DNA of 64,000 bases. It comes from Deltaproteobacteria bacterium (GTDB lineage Bacteria; Myxococcota_A; Polyangia; GCA-2747355; JADLHG01). The position numbers and the translations under genes are program-made. Shown piece after piece: positions 1 through 14,267 of this stretch. Under the pieces are notes generated by a model, which did not search any database, was not told where the DNA came from, and worked only from the letters and a program-made list of their open reading frames with translations. The number at the start of each line of letters is the position of its first letter. Positions within the stretch are counted from its first letter, which is position 1. The stretch spans positions 248,001 to 312,000 of the forward strand of contig JADLHG010000042.1 in the NCBI GenBank assembly GCA_020848905.1. The letters run 5' to 3'.

Positions 1-432
1 GCGCAGGTAGTAGGTGCCGCCCTCCACCGAGAGGTTGGCCAGCCGCTCGCCCTCTCCCTCGGCGGCGTTGTTCACGCTCACGAGCTTCTTCCCCTTGGCC
101 GAGAAGGCCTCGAGCACCAGGTCGGCGCCGGGGAGCCCGCTCAGCGTGGCCGAGAGCACCTGCCCCTGAGAGCCGACCTCCACCCGATACCAGTCCTCGT
201 CCTCGGTCCCGCCCTGGCGCGCGAGGGTTCCGGCCACCGGCTGATCGGCCGCCACGGCCTGCGCCTGCCGCCGCGAGTCGTTCGGCTCGCGCTCCGCGAC
301 CGCTGCCGCGCGCCCCACCTCGCTCGGCTCCACGACGACGACGTTGGCGCCGCGATGCGTGGAAGGCGGCGGCCGTCCGCAGGTGCAGCCGCCGAGAACG
401 GCCAGGGCGAGAAAAGGGATCAGCCGTCGCAC
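1..432 (-). CDS. PPC-domain lipoprotein, partial (C-terminus outside window)
   Basis: The GTG start at 432 opens a short hydrophobic signal with a lipobox LGGC (Cys16), so the product is probably an exported lipoprotein. After a short linker comes an EPNDS motif, then a segment with DEDWYRVEV and a later GGTYYLR. This order is typical of bacterial pre-peptidase C-terminal (PPC) beta-sandwich domains. 144 codons are visible and the gene continues past the window edge. It overlaps the 3' end of lpxA by 13 bp, so it is likely the next cistron of the lolD-lpxA operon. The substrate or partner is unknown. GTG was chosen because it is the start that includes the signal peptide. Confidence 0.75.
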   Translation of the reverse strand, partial: MRRLIPFLALAVLGGCTCGRPPPSTHRGANVVVVEPSEVGRAAAVAEREPNDSRRQAQAVAADQPVAGTLARQGGTEDEDWYRVEVGSQGQVLSATLSGLPGADLVLEAFSAKGKKLVSVNNAAEGEGERLANLSVEGGTYYLR

Positions 433-1262
433 GACGCGGATCCTCGACCCCCAGCGCTCGGTCGACAGTACCCCCGCCGTCCACCTCTCTCGAGGAACTG
501 CAGCAGCTCGCGCACCTCCACGGTGAGCTCTACCTCGCCTCGAACCCGGTCGATCCCGTGAGCCAGCGTGTCGACTGACCGCAACATCCGAAACGCGCGC
601 TCCAGCTCCCGACGACGTGCCGCATCCGCCCCCCGACGACGAAGCCCGACGGTGTTCACCCCGTACAGACGCGCTCGGTCTCCGCTCACGAGGGCGTGCG
701 GCAGCACGTCTTGGGACACCATCGATCCTGCGCCGACCATCGCGCCGGCCCCGATCCGCACCAGCTGATGCACGGCTGCCAGACCACCTATCACTGCGTG
801 ATGCCCCACCACAACGTGCCCTGCCAGTTGTACGCCGTTCGCGAGCTCGAGTTCGTCCTCGAGCTCGCAATCGTGCGCGACGTGCACGTAGGCCATGAGC
901 AGGCTGCGGTCTCCGAGACGGGTCACGCCCCCCGCGCTACCGGCATGAATCGTCACGAACTCGCGGATGGTGTTGCCGTCCCCGACGACGAGCCGACCGC
1001 CCTCCGCCCCTCTTCGCACCTGCGCCGGCGCGCCGACGACCGCGTGGGGCCCGATCCGGTTGTCACGGCCGATGACTGTCAGGCCCTCCAGAATCGCGTA
1101 CGGCCCGACCTGGGTCCCCGGCCCCACGACCACGTCCTTGCCGACGACCGCCCCCGGGCCGATCTCAGTCCCCGGCCCGAGGAGCCGTGCGTCGGGGCTG
1201 ACGTGCGCGCTCGGATGCACGGCGACCCCGGCCCCCGCCGGCCGCCCCTCTTGGCCGGTCAT
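420..1262 (-). CDS. lpxA: Acyl-ACP--UDP-N-acetylglucosamine O-acyltransferase
   Basis: LpxA performs the first step of lipid A synthesis, transferring a 3-hydroxyacyl chain from ACP to UDP-GlcNAc in the cytoplasm. The N-terminal two thirds are a run of hexapeptide repeats (left-handed beta-helix). The motif HVAHDC places the catalytic-type His at residue 130. HQLVRIG and GVNTVGLRRRG match the family's conserved C-terminal part of the helix. 280 aa is slightly longer than the usual 255-265 because of an N-terminal stretch before HPSAHVSP and a basic, Ser/Gly-rich tail. It follows fabZ by 8 bp in the order lpxD-fabZ-lpxA, the usual Gram-negative arrangement, and overlaps the lipoprotein gene downstream. 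Confidence 0.95.
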   Translation of the reverse strand: MTGQEGRPAGAGVAVHPSAHVSPDARLLGPGTEIGPGAVVGKDVVVGPGTQVGPYAILEGLTVIGRDNRIGPHAVVGAPAQVRRGAEGGRLVVGDGNTIREFVTIHAGSAGGVTRLGDRSLLMAYVHVAHDCELEDELELANGVQLAGHVVVGHHAVIGGLAAVHQLVRIGAGAMVGAGSMVSQDVLPHALVSGDRARLYGVNTVGLRRRGADAARRRELERAFRMLRSVDTLAHGIDRVRGEVELTVEVRELLQFLERGGRRGYCRPSAGGRGSASCDG

Positions 1263-1270
1263 GGCGCGCC

Positions 1271-1705
1271 TCAGCCTCGGGGCGACATGGTGGCCATCAG
1301 CTCGGCCTCGACGACCAGCTCTCCGTCAACTCGCCCCTCCCCCTTCAGCTTCCACACCCGTCCCCCCTTGCGGAGCGGCACCACCTCCAGGTCCAGCCGG
1401 TCCCCGGGACGCACCGGGCGGCGGAACTTCGCCTTGTCGATGGTCATGAAGAAGAGGTTCTGCGTGGCCGGATCGAAACCGCCGCTCTGGTGGGCGAGGA
1501 TCGCGCCGGCCTGCGCCAGCGCCTCGATCATCAGCACCCCGGGCATCACCGGCATCCCCGGGAAGTGCCCGTTGAAGTGCGGCTCGTTCACCGTGACGTA
1601 CTTGTGCGCCACGATCTTTTCCTCGGACACCTCGCTCACCTTGTCCACGAGGAGGAAGGGGTAGCGATGCGGCAGGATCTTCAAGATCTGGTTGATGTCT
1701 AGCAT
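1271..1705 (-). CDS. fabZ: 3-hydroxyacyl-[ACP] dehydratase FabZ
   Basis: FabZ dehydrates 3-hydroxyacyl-ACP in type II fatty acid synthesis and competes with LpxA and LpxD for that substrate. The hot-dog fold signature [20 protein letters not shown] is intact, with the catalytic-type His47 and Glu61. 144 aa is the normal length. The ATG at 1705 is preferred over in-frame upstream ATGs because [20 protein letters not shown] is the standard FabZ N-terminus. The start overlaps the end of lpxD by 7 bp, which suggests translational coupling. Confidence 0.97.
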   Translation of the reverse strand: MLDINQILKILPHRYPFLLVDKVSEVSEEKIVAHKYVTVNEPHFNGHFPGMPVMPGVLMIEALAQAGAILAHQSGGFDPATQNLFFMTIDKAKFRRPVRPGDRLDLEVVPLRKGGRVWKLKGEGRVDGELVVEAELMATMSPRG

Positions 1706-2772
1706 GCGTCTTCCTCCTCGCCCTGAGGGCCTGCCGCGCACGAAATCGCGCGCTGCTCGAGGAGCTCGACCCGTCGACCGAGCTCCGTCACACGACCGAG
1801 AAGTTGAGGGAGCCGCGCGAGGGCCGCGCTCGTGCGGAGCCACGCGACGTGCGGCACCGTCGGATAGCCCGTCACCGTTGTGCCCGGTGGCACGTCCTGC
1901 GCGACGCCGCTGTGGGCTCCCACACGCGCCCCTTCGCCCACCCGCACGTGGTCCGCGACCCCGACCTGCCCGGCGAGCACCGCGCCCGCGCCGACCACCG
2001 CGCTGCCGGCCACGCCCACCTGCCCGCAGAGGAGCGCGCCGCACCCGATAGAGGCGTTGTGGCCGACCTGTACGAGGTTATCGAGCTTGGCGCCAGCGCC
2101 CACTCGCGTGGCACCGAGCGTGCCGCGATCCACGCAGCTGTTCGCGCCCAGCTCGGCCTCGGCCTCGATCACCACCGATCCCAGCTGGGGGACCGCGCGC
2201 CACGCACCTTCCTCCCGGTAGAAACCGAAGCCGCTCCCGCCCACAATCGCTCCGGGCCCGACCCGCGCCGCGGGCCCGATTTCGCACCCCTCGCCCACCA
2301 CGGCGCCGGGCCCCACGCGGGCTCCTGCTCCAACGCGCGCGCGAGCACCCACGTAGCTGAAGGGCTCGACCTGCGCACCGGCCTCGACGTGCGCCCCCGC
2401 CCCGACGAAGACGAAGGGGCCGACCCAGGCCCCGGGCTCCACGACCGCTCCCGGCTCGACGGCGGCACGGGGATCCACGCCCGATCGGAGGACCTCGGCC
2501 GCAGGAGCGAATATCCGGATGATGAGAGCCAGGGCTCGGCCCGCGTCGGGGCAGACGAGCTGCGGGGTGCGGAGCTCCGGCCAATGGCGCGTCACGAGCA
2601 GCGCCGCCACGACGGCCCCCCTCGCCTCCTCCGCGCGCCGCGGATCGGTGAACGGAGCGATCTCCGACGGCCCGGCGGAGGCCAGCTCGGCCACGCCGAG
2701 GACGGTCACGCTCCCCTCCCCGACGACCCTTCCCCCCGTCTCTCGCGCCAGGTCGTCGAGGGTGACCGCCAT
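1699..2772 (-). CDS. lpxD: UDP-3-O-(3-hydroxyacyl)glucosamine N-acyltransferase
   Basis: LpxD adds the N-linked 3-hydroxyacyl chain in the third step of lipid A synthesis. The N-terminal uridine-binding-like domain (about residues 1-100) is followed by a long hexapeptide left-handed beta-helix. The catalytic His region reads [10 protein letters not shown], and a coiled C-terminal helix ([16 protein letters not shown]) closes the protein. 357 aa is close to the usual 340-350. It starts 7 bp after skp ends and overlaps fabZ, so it belongs to the bamA-skp-lpxD-fabZ-lpxA envelope operon. Confidence 0.96.
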   Translation of the reverse strand: MAVTLDDLARETGGRVVGEGSVTVLGVAELASAGPSEIAPFTDPRRAEEARGAVVAALLVTRHWPELRTPQLVCPDAGRALALIIRIFAPAAEVLRSGVDPRAAVEPGAVVEPGAWVGPFVFVGAGAHVEAGAQVEPFSYVGARARVGAGARVGPGAVVGEGCEIGPAARVGPGAIVGGSGFGFYREEGAWRAVPQLGSVVIEAEAELGANSCVDRGTLGATRVGAGAKLDNLVQVGHNASIGCGALLCGQVGVAGSAVVGAGAVLAGQVGVADHVRVGEGARVGAHSGVAQDVPPGTTVTGYPTVPHVAWLRTSAALARLPQLLGRVTELGRRVELLEQRAISCAAGPQGEEEDAC

Positions 2773-2779
2773 TCCGGAC

Positions 2780-3292
2780 CTACTTCTTCGCCTGGTTGTA
2801 CGAGCGGATCACGTCGTTCGTGACATCCACGTGGCGCGGCGCCCAGAGCACCGCGGCGTTCGCGAAGATGAAGTCGAACTTGTCCCGCTCGGCGATCTTC
2901 TGGATGATCTTGGTCAGCCGATTGGTGATCGCCATGAAGGCGTCCGTCTTCTTCTTCATGAGCTCGCGCTCGGCCTCCATGTACCGCTTCTGCAGACCTT
3001 CGAACTTCCTTCGCGAGTCGTCGGCGCGCTTGCGGCGTTCCTCCTCCTTGAGGATCGACCACGCCTTCCGTAGCTTGTTTTCCTCCTCGTAGAACTCCTT
3101 CAGCTTGCGGTTCAGCTCGGCCTCCAGCTTGTCCTTGAGGTCCTGAAGCTTCGCCTCCGCCTTGCGGCCCTCCTCCGTCTCGCTCACCGCGCGCTGCATG
3201 TTGACCACGCCGATGCGCAGGTCCTTGGCCTCCGCGGTTCCCGCGTGCAAGGCCAGAAGAAGGGTTCCGCCGACAACGAGCGACCTGATCAT
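2780..3292 (-). CDS. skp: OmpH/Skp-family periplasmic chaperone
   Basis: Skp-type chaperones hold unfolded outer-membrane proteins in the periplasm before delivery to BamA. A signal peptide is visible ([20 protein letters not shown]). It is followed by the typical [16 protein letters not shown] start of the mature OmpH family and about 90 residues of highly charged coiled-coil helix rich in K, E and R. It ends with the [20 protein letters not shown] strand region. 170 aa is the expected size. ATG 3292 was chosen because it gives a complete signal peptide. It lies between bamA and lpxD, its classical position. Confidence 0.93.
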   Translation of the reverse strand: MIRSLVVGGTLLLALHAGTAEAKDLRIGVVNMQRAVSETEEGRKAEAKLQDLKDKLEAELNRKLKEFYEEENKLRKAWSILKEEERRKRADDSRRKFEGLQKRYMEAERELMKKKTDAFMAITNRLTKIIQKIAERDKFDFIFANAAVLWAPRHVDVTNDVIRSYNQAKK

Positions 3293-3411
3293 GATGAGCT
3301 CCTCGATAGGCTGAGTTTCCTGAAGGCTCCCGATCCCGCGGGAAGCTCTCCGGCGCCGCCCGGCAGCGCAGGACCGCCTTTTACCGAACCGCCCCCCAAA
3401 AATCCACTCTG

Positions 3412-5730
<2,319 letters not shown>

Positions 5731-5732
5731 CG

Positions 5733-6491
5733 CTAGGCTCCGACTGCCACGGGGCTGTCGAGCGGTCTGGGCGCGTCGGCGGCTTCGTAGATCAGGCCGT
5801 CCACCATCTGCATCTGGCGCGGCATCCGCGCCGCCAGCTCGGGGTTGTGCGTGACCACGAAGATGGTCGTGCGGTAGCGCTCGTTTAGCGAGAAGAAGAG
5901 GTCGTGAATCGCGGCGCCGGTCTTGCTGTCCAGGTTGCCCGTGGGCTCGTCGGCGAGCAGCAGCCGGGGCTGCATCACGAGGGCCCGCGCGAGCGCGACG
6001 CGCTGCTGTTCCCCTCCGGAGAGCTCGCCCGGACGATGCGTCACGCGCTCCGTGAGCCCCACGGTACGCAGGAGCTCGGAAGCCCGGTGCTCGGCGACTT
6101 CGCGCGGAAGGCGCTGGATGAGGGCGGGCATCATGACGTTCTCGAGCGCCGTGAACTCGGGGAGCAGGTGGTGGAACTGGAAGACGAAGCCGATACTGCG
6201 GTTGCGAAACTCGGCCAGCTGCGTAGAGGTCATGCGCCGCAGGTCCCGTCCCGCGAACCAGAGCGCCCCGCCGGTCGGGAGATCGATGGTGCCGAGAATG
6301 TGCAGCAGCGTCGACTTCCCGGCCCCCGACTGCCCCATCACGGACACCATCTCGCCGGTGGCCAGGGTGAGGTTGATCCCGCGCAGCACCTCGAGCCGGC
6401 GACCGCCGTGGTCGAAGGTCTTCGTCAGGCCCTCCACGCGAATGAGGGGCTCGCCGCTATGGGGGTGGGTTGACGGGTCGAGGTCAGGCAC
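5733..6491 (-). CDS. lolD: Lipoprotein-releasing ABC transporter ATPase LolD
   Basis: LolD powers extraction of outer-membrane lipoproteins from the inner membrane together with LolC/E. The Walker A motif is GQSGAGKS (residues 53-60), the signature LSGGEQQR starts at 157, and the Walker B segment [13 protein letters not shown] is near 177-189. The H-loop VTHN is also intact. 252 aa fits a stand-alone MacB/LolD-type ATPase. The start is GTG at 6491. It is the first gene after the promoter at 6549-6577, and its permease gene (lolC) lies just upstream in the same direction with a 217 bp gap. Confidence 0.92.
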   Translation of the reverse strand: MPDLDPSTHPHSGEPLIRVEGLTKTFDHGGRRLEVLRGINLTLATGEMVSVMGQSGAGKSTLLHILGTIDLPTGGALWFAGRDLRRMTSTQLAEFRNRSIGFVFQFHHLLPEFTALENVMMPALIQRLPREVAEHRASELLRTVGLTERVTHRPGELSGGEQQRVALARALVMQPRLLLADEPTGNLDSKTGAAIHDLFFSLNERYRTTIFVVTHNPELAARMPRQMQMVDGLIYEAADAPRPLDSPVAVGA

Positions 6492-6548
6492 GGGGCGTTC
6501 GCTAAGCTGGCCGCGGGATGGCGGCCGTCTCCGACGGAAAATCGCGCT

Positions 6549-6577
6549 AGACTACTCAGATAGGTCCAGGCTGTCAA
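6549..6577 (-). promoter_or_regulatory. Sigma70-type promoter for the lolD-bamA-skp-lpxD-fabZ-lpxA operon
   Basis: On the minus strand a perfect -35 TTGACA (6572-6577) is separated by 17 bp from TAGTCT (6549-6554) in the 217 bp gap between lolC and lolD. The predicted transcription start lies near 6542, about 50 nt before the lolD GTG. It suggests the envelope operon is transcribed independently of the upstream lysS-lolC genes. The rest of the gap shows no open frame worth calling. Confidence 0.7.
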
Positions 6578-6708
6578 CGCACCGCGTCCCCTATCCGAAC
6601 GCGGCATGATCCGATCGGACCCCACGGCGCGGGAAGGAGTTGCCCCGCCGGGATCTACTGCGTCCGGACGAGGCACCTCGCGGGGCGGTCGCGCGGCCCC
6701 CGCCTCGC

Positions 6709-8601
6709 TCAATCGTCGTACCGGAGCCCTTCGACCGGCTTGAGGCTCGAGGCCAGAAAGGCCGGATACAGGGTCCCGAGCAGGCTCAAGGTCACGGCGG
6801 CCCCCGCCACCGCTCCGATGTCCCAGGGGTTCATCCGCACGGGGAGACGCGAGATGTAATAGACCTCCGGGTCGAGGGGCAGCCCGACGTAGGCCACGTA
6901 GGTGCACATCGTGAGGCCTTCGAGCACGCCCATGGCCATCCCGATGAGGCCGATGTAGACCCCGGCGATCACGAAGACCCGCAGCAGGGCGCGGTGCCCC
7001 GCCCCGAGGGCCTTCAGGACCGCAATCTCCCGCCGCTTCTCGAGGACCAGCATGGTCAAAGTAATGATGATCGCGAAGGCCGCCACCACCACGATGAAGG
7101 TGAGCACGGCGAACATCACCACCCGCTCGAGCTTGAGGGCCGAGAAGAGGTTGCGGTTGAGCTGCTGCCAGTCCTTGACCTCGTAACCGCTGCCGAGGCG
7201 CCGGCGAAGCTCGTCGGCCAGGAGGGCCACGGAGTCCACGTTGGCCACCTTCAGCTCCAGCGCCGTGACCTCGTCCTCCAGCCCCAGAAAGCGCTGCGCG
7301 GCCGGAATCGTGATGTACGCCAGCTTGGTATCGTACTCGTACATCCCGGAGTAGAAGATCCCCGCCACCCGGAAGGGACGCGCCTTGGGGATCGGGCCCG
7401 CCGGGCTCATCCCGCCGAGGGGCGAGACGAGGTTCACGTCGTCCCCCACGTAGAGCCTCAGGTTCTTCGCCAGCTCCGCGCCCACGATGATCCCCGGATA
7501 GACCGGGCGGGGTGGCACCTTGACCGGCGCCGGCTCGCCGTCGTCGGCCTCGTCGGCGTCGTCGTCCTCCTCGGCCGCGCGCGGGGTCTTGCCCGCCGGA
7601 GCCGCGCGCTTCGCCCCTGCCGGCCCGGCCTTCGGCGACTGCGCGAGCGGGTCGCCCTTCTTCTTGTCCCCCTCGCCCGTACGGTCCGCGTCCTCGTCCA
7701 CGTCGCGCAGCGGCGGAAGCCCGGCGCGAAAGGGGGTCGCGGGGATCTTCGCCAGGCGCTCGGGGTGCACCAGGTTGCCGAGATTGCCGGCCCCCCCTTC
7801 GGCCCGCAGGTACGCGGGCAGCTCGCTCACGCGCCCCACGGCCTGCGGATCGATGCCCCGCAGCACGACCCCCGAGATGTTGTTCTGGCTGGAGAGCATC
7901 ACCTCGGCCTCGACGAACGGGGCCGCGGCCGTGACGCCGGGGAGCTGGCCGACCCGCCCGAGCGTCGGACGGTAGTCGACGAACGGCTGGCCATGCCGCG
8001 AGACGACCACGTGGGCGCGGGTCCCGAGGATCTTCCGCCGCAGGTCCTGTTCGAACCCCCCCATCACGGAGAGGACGACCACGAGAGCGCAGGTGCCGAG
8101 GTAGACCCCGAAGACCGCGACCGAGGTGAAGAGCGAGAACGCGAGCAGCAGCAGACCGAAGAGCACGACCCAGTTCGCCACCAGGAAGACGGCCACGGCC
8201 GCCCCCTCGAGGCCGCGCTGAAGCCGGGTCGGCCCGAGCACCAGCTCGCCCACCGGGGGACGCCCGGCCACCTTCGCCGCGAGAAGCAGCGCCACCCCCA
8301 CCCCGAGGAGGCCGAGACCCACCGCCAGCGTCACCCACCGTCGACCGCCCCGCGCGCGGAGGTACCGCCACGCGAGAAACCACTCGAAGGAGCGGCGCGT
8401 CGCCACCACCAGGGCCAGGCCGATCCCGCCCACCGCCACGAGCGCACCTCCGCCGAGCAGCAGGGCCACGCTGACGAAGGGATGCGGAGACCGTGCGGCA
8501 AGCAGGCCACGGACGAGCAGAACCGCCGCGCCGAGCAGGAGGAGCACGAGCGGAACGAAGCGCGCGAGGGGTCCTCCGCTCGGTCGCGCCGCGTCGGACA
8601 A
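6709..8601 (-). CDS. lolC: LolC/LolE-type lipoprotein-releasing permease with extra N-terminal membrane segments
   Basis: FtsX-fold permease that works with LolD in lipoprotein release. The canonical LolC start segment (SFEWFLAWRYLRARGG, about residues 71-86) and first-helix segment (TCALVVVLSVMGGFEQDLR) are present. So are the periplasmic domain and the C-terminal three helices (e.g. KRREIAVLKALGA). Two features are unusual. There are about 70 hydrophobic residues before the canonical start and another 70 between the canonical start and the first core helix. A low-complexity acidic/Pro/Ala insertion also sits in the periplasmic domain (about residues 300-350). The TTG at 8601 lies directly after the lysS stop. 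A later start near residue 68 cannot be excluded. It is the only LolC/E-type gene in the window. Confidence 0.85.
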   Translation of the reverse strand: MSDAARPSGGPLARFVPLVLLLLGAAVLLVRGLLAARSPHPFVSVALLLGGGALVAVGGIGLALVVATRRSFEWFLAWRYLRARGGRRWVTLAVGLGLLGVGVALLLAAKVAGRPPVGELVLGPTRLQRGLEGAAVAVFLVANWVVLFGLLLLAFSLFTSVAVFGVYLGTCALVVVLSVMGGFEQDLRRKILGTRAHVVVSRHGQPFVDYRPTLGRVGQLPGVTAAAPFVEAEVMLSSQNNISGVVLRGIDPQAVGRVSELPAYLRAEGGAGNLGNLVHPERLAKIPATPFRAGLPPLRDVDEDADRTGEGDKKKGDPLAQSPKAGPAGAKRAAPAGKTPRAAEEDDDADEADDGEPAPVKVPPRPVYPGIIVGAELAKNLRLYVGDDVNLVSPLGGMSPAGPIPKARPFRVAGIFYSGMYEYDTKLAYITIPAAQRFLGLEDEVTALELKVANVDSVALLADELRRRLGSGYEVKDWQQLNRNLFSALKLERVVMFAVLTFIVVVAAFAIIITLTMLVLEKRREIAVLKALGAGHRALLRVFVIAGVYIGLIGMAMGVLEGLTMCTYVAYVGLPLDPEVYYISRLPVRMNPWDIGAVAGAAVTLSLLGTLYPAFLASSLKPVEGLRYDD

Positions 8602-8603
8602 CG

Positions 8604-10199
<1,596 letters not shown>

Positions 10200-10219
10200 G
10201 CGTCCCTCGTGAAGGGCGG

Positions 10220-11336
<1,117 letters not shown>

Positions 11337-11372
11337 GGTGTCTCTCCTTCGTATCGAGTGTCTTTGGCGAGG

Positions 11373-12782
11373 TTAGACCCCCGAGCCGGCCCGTGCCGGC
11401 GGAAGCAGCGGCTCGGAGTCGGAGGGGTAGCGTCCGGTGAAGCAGGCGTCGCAGTAGTTGGCGCCGGGGGTCTCGCCGATCGCCGCGAGCATCCCCTCCA
11501 GGCTCAGGTAGCCGAGGCTGTCGGCCCCCACGTAGGCCGCGATCTCCGACGGAGTCCGGCTCGACCCGATGAGCTCCTCCCGCGTGGGCGTATCGATGCC
11601 GTAGTGGCACGGGTACCCGATGGGGGGCGAGCTGATCCGCAGGTGGACTTCCTTGGCGCCGGCCTGCCGCAGCATCGTGACGATCTTCCTCGAGGTCGTG
11701 CCGCGCACGAGCGAATCGTCCACCACGACGAGGCGCTTCCCCTCGATGAGCGCGCGCACCGGCGCGAGCTTCAGGCGCACGCCGAAGTTCCGGATCGCCC
11801 GCTGGGGTTCGATGAAGGTGCGACCGACGTAGTGGCTGCGGATGAGCCCCATCTCGAAGGGCAGCCCCGCCTCTTGGGCGAAACCGAGCGCCGCGCTGGT
11901 CCCCGAGTCGGGGACCGAGATGACGAGATCCGCGCTGGCCGGTTGCTCTCGCGCGAGCTGTCTGCCGAACCGGTGCCGCGAGAGGTAGACCGAGTGACCG
12001 CCGAGCTTCGAGTCGGGTCGCGCGAAGTAGACGTGCTCGAAGACGCAGAAGCGCCGGGCGGGCCCCTCGGCGTAGCGCAGAGACCGGGGCCCCCGCTCGT
12101 CCACGACCACGATCTCGCCCGGGTCCACGGGGCGCACGTACTCCGCGCCGATGAGGTCGAAGGCGCAGGTCTCCGAGGCGAAGACCCAGCTCTCGCGCGG
12201 CGCGCCCCCGTTTTCCGACGGAGTCACGAGGCGCCCCATGGCCAGGGGCCGGAAGCCGAGCGGATCCCGTGCGGCGACCAGCTCCCGCTCCGTGAGGAAG
12301 ACGAGCGAGAAGGCCCCCCGAAGCTGCGGAAGCACCGCGGCGATGCGATCGGCCAGCTGCTCCTGCCGATCCCGGGCGAAGAGGTGGACGATCACCTCGC
12401 TGTCCGACGTAGCGGTGAAGATCGATCCGGCCTCCTCGAGCGTCTGGCGCAGGAGCCGGGCGTTCGTCAGGTTCCCGTTGTGCGCCACCGCGAGCTGGCC
12501 TCGCCCGTGCCGCACGGTCAGCGGTTGCGCGTTGTTCAGGTCCGAGTCGCCCGCGGTCGAATAGCGGACGTGGCCGATGGCGCTGCCGCCGTTCAGTCGC
12601 TTGAGGGTCGGGGCATCGAAGACGTCCACGACCAGGCCCATCCCCCGGTGCGCGCGGACCTGGGTGCCGTCCCCCACGGCAATGCCGGCGCTCTCCTGCC
12701 CGCGATGCTGCAGCGCGTGCAGCCCGAGGTAGGTGAGGTGGGCCGCCTCAAGGTGTCCATATATTCCAAAAATTCCGCACAT
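11373..12782 (-). CDS. purF: Amidophosphoribosyltransferase
   Basis: PurF catalyses the first committed step of purine synthesis, PRPP plus glutamine to phosphoribosylamine. The protein starts MCGIFG, so Cys2 becomes the N-terminal nucleophile with essentially no propeptide. The glutaminase domain shows [19 protein letters not shown] and AHNGNLTN. The phosphoribosyltransferase domain carries the PRPP loop [17 protein letters not shown]. The C-terminal Cys residues (YCDACF) resemble the Fe-S-containing Bacillus-type enzymes. 469 aa is normal. It is grouped with purC and purB on the same strand. Confidence 0.97.
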   Translation of the reverse strand: MCGIFGIYGHLEAAHLTYLGLHALQHRGQESAGIAVGDGTQVRAHRGMGLVVDVFDAPTLKRLNGGSAIGHVRYSTAGDSDLNNAQPLTVRHGRGQLAVAHNGNLTNARLLRQTLEEAGSIFTATSDSEVIVHLFARDRQEQLADRIAAVLPQLRGAFSLVFLTERELVAARDPLGFRPLAMGRLVTPSENGGAPRESWVFASETCAFDLIGAEYVRPVDPGEIVVVDERGPRSLRYAEGPARRFCVFEHVYFARPDSKLGGHSVYLSRHRFGRQLAREQPASADLVISVPDSGTSAALGFAQEAGLPFEMGLIRSHYVGRTFIEPQRAIRNFGVRLKLAPVRALIEGKRLVVVDDSLVRGTTSRKIVTMLRQAGAKEVHLRISSPPIGYPCHYGIDTPTREELIGSSRTPSEIAAYVGADSLGYLSLEGMLAAIGETPGANYCDACFTGRYPSDSEPLLPPARAGSGV

Positions 12783-12794
12783 TTTCCGCGGTAG

Positions 12795-12823
12795 GCTCTA
12801 GCACGCGGGCGTGTAGGCGTCAA
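12795..12823 (-). promoter_or_regulatory. Candidate sigma70 promoter for purF, nearly leaderless
   Basis: TTGACG (12818-12823) and TAGAGC (12795-12800) on the minus strand are separated by 17 bp. The expected transcription start is near 12788, only about 6 nt before the purF ATG at 12782, and no Shine-Dalgarno sequence is visible. Either the mRNA is almost leaderless or the match is fortuitous and purF is read from the upstream pur genes. Confidence 0.4.
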
Positions 12824-12881
12824 GGCGAGAGGGCCTCGCGAGCAGGGAGATCGACCTCCGGAACCGGAGGCGACGGGAGCC

Positions 12882-13229
12882 CTAAAGGCCGAACAGCGTG
12901 AGCGCCACGTTGGTGGCGGAGATCCCGAGCGCGGCCAGCAAGGCCGTGCCAAAGCCCGAGAGCTCGAAGTCGTCGAGGAGCTTGTCCGTCACTACCAGCA
13001 GCACCGCGTTCATCACCAGACCGAAGACCCCGAGGGTCAGGTACTTCAGCACCACCAGTGGGAAGGTGATGAAGATCAGAACCTTGAACAGCACGAAATT
13101 CAGCAGGCCGTACACGCCGGCCACCACGAGGGCGGTCCGAAAGCGGCGCAGGCGCATCCCCGGCAGCACGAGCGCCATGAGGTACACGACCGCAGCCACG
13201 ATGAGGTATCTCAGGAGCATCGAGACCAT
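12882..13229 (-). CDS. Small membrane protein, phage-holin-superfamily-IV-like (PF04020 type)
   Basis: 115 aa with four hydrophobic segments: a first helix RYLIVAAVVYLMALVLPG, a pair between about residues 33 and 75, and a last one near the C-terminus. A polar patch DKLLDDFEL lies before the final helix. This layout, with PG after the first helix and VYGLLNFV in the second, resembles the four-TM family annotated as 'phage holin family protein', which is widespread in bacterial chromosomes and mostly not phage-related. It lies between purC and purF and its function is unknown. Confidence 0.7.
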   Translation of the reverse strand: MVSMLLRYLIVAAVVYLMALVLPGMRLRRFRTALVVAGVYGLLNFVLFKVLIFITFPLVVLKYLTLGVFGLVMNAVLLVVTDKLLDDFELSGFGTALLAALGISATNVALTLFGL

Positions 13230-13304
13230 GCGCCACCTCCGTCCGGTTGGTCATACGGTGACACAGGGAGGACGCTCCCTCAAGCGGGCCTCGTCCCGAG
13301 AGCC

Positions 13305-14267
13305 TCACCCCGCGGAGAAGAGACGGGCCAGCCGTTCGAGCGGCGGCTCGAGGTTCGGCACGAACGCAGTGCCGGTAATCGCCTCGAAGATCTCGACGTA
13401 GCGGCGGGCCGCCTCCATGCGCACGGCGTCGGGCAGCACCGGAGTCGGGCCTTCTCCCCGGAACCCCTGCGCCACGAGGTACCGCCGCACGTATTCCTTG
13501 TCGAGCGCGCGCGGGTCGGAGCCGCTGCGCAAAGCCTCTTCGTAGCTCGCCGCGTACCAGTAACGAGAGGAGTCGGGCGTGTGCACCTCGTCCACGACCA
13601 CGAGCGTCCCCTCGGGCGTGCGCCCGAACTCGTACTTCGTGTCTACGAGCAGCAGCCCCCGCTCGGCGGCGCGGCGAGTCCCGAAGTCGAAGAGCCGCAA
13701 GGCCAGCGCCGACAGCTCGGCGAACTCCCCCGCCGTGCACAGCCCGCGCGCCACGGCCTCGTCGCCGCTCACGGGCTCGTCGTGGGCCCCCTTCTCGGCC
13801 TTCGTCGTCGGCGTGATGAGCGGACGGGGCAGTCTCTCGTGCTTGTGCAGACCCGCGGGCAGAGCGTGCCCGCAGTAGGTGCGGCTCCCGCGTTCGTAGT
13901 GCGTCCAGATCGACGTGCTACTCGAACCGGTCAGGTATCCCCGAACGACCATCTCCACGGGAATCACGCGGCACTCGCGGACCACGCTCACCGCCGGGTC
14001 GGGGACCGCGAGGAGGTGGTTCGGCACGAGTTCCCGCGACGCGTCGAACCAGTACGCCGCCACGCCGTTCAGCACCTGCCCCTTGAAGGGGATGGTCCCC
14101 ACGATCACGTCGAAGGCGCTCAGCCGATCGGTCACCACGATAGTGCGGCGGTCTCCGCGGCAATAGCTATCCCGCACCTTCCCGCGATGCAGCGCACCCG
14201 CCCCCGGGAAGTCCGTCTCGTCCAGAGTCAGGCCGAGCCCTTGCTGGAGCACCTCGTCCGTGATCAC
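13305..14267 (-). CDS. purC: Phosphoribosylaminoimidazole-succinocarboxamide synthase
   Basis: SAICAR synthetase of purine synthesis: ATP-dependent ligation of aspartate to CAIR. Recognisable family segments are GKVRDSY near the N-terminus, [16 protein letters not shown], and [11 protein letters not shown] with [14 protein letters not shown]. 320 aa is the length of the longer (Ade1-like) PurC type. The GTG start at 14267 overlaps the purB stop in a GTGA arrangement, which supports translational coupling and this start over an in-frame ATG further upstream. Confidence 0.96.
   Translation of the reverse strand: MITDEVLQQGLGLTLDETDFPGAGALHRGKVRDSYCRGDRRTIVVTDRLSAFDVIVGTIPFKGQVLNGVAAYWFDASRELVPNHLLAVPDPAVSVVRECRVIPVEMVVRGYLTGSSSTSIWTHYERGSRTYCGHALPAGLHKHERLPRPLITPTTKAEKGAHDEPVSGDEAVARGLCTAGEFAELSALALRLFDFGTRRAAERGLLLVDTKYEFGRTPEGTLVVVDEVHTPDSSRYWYAASYEEALRSGSDPRALDKEYVRRYLVAQGFRGEGPTPVLPDAVRMEAARRYVEIFEAITGTAFVPNLEPPLERLARLFSAG

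Noticed and set aside
12882-13229. Phage remnant because of the holin-like protein
   Set aside because: This four-TM family is common in bacterial chromosomes and no other phage gene is near.
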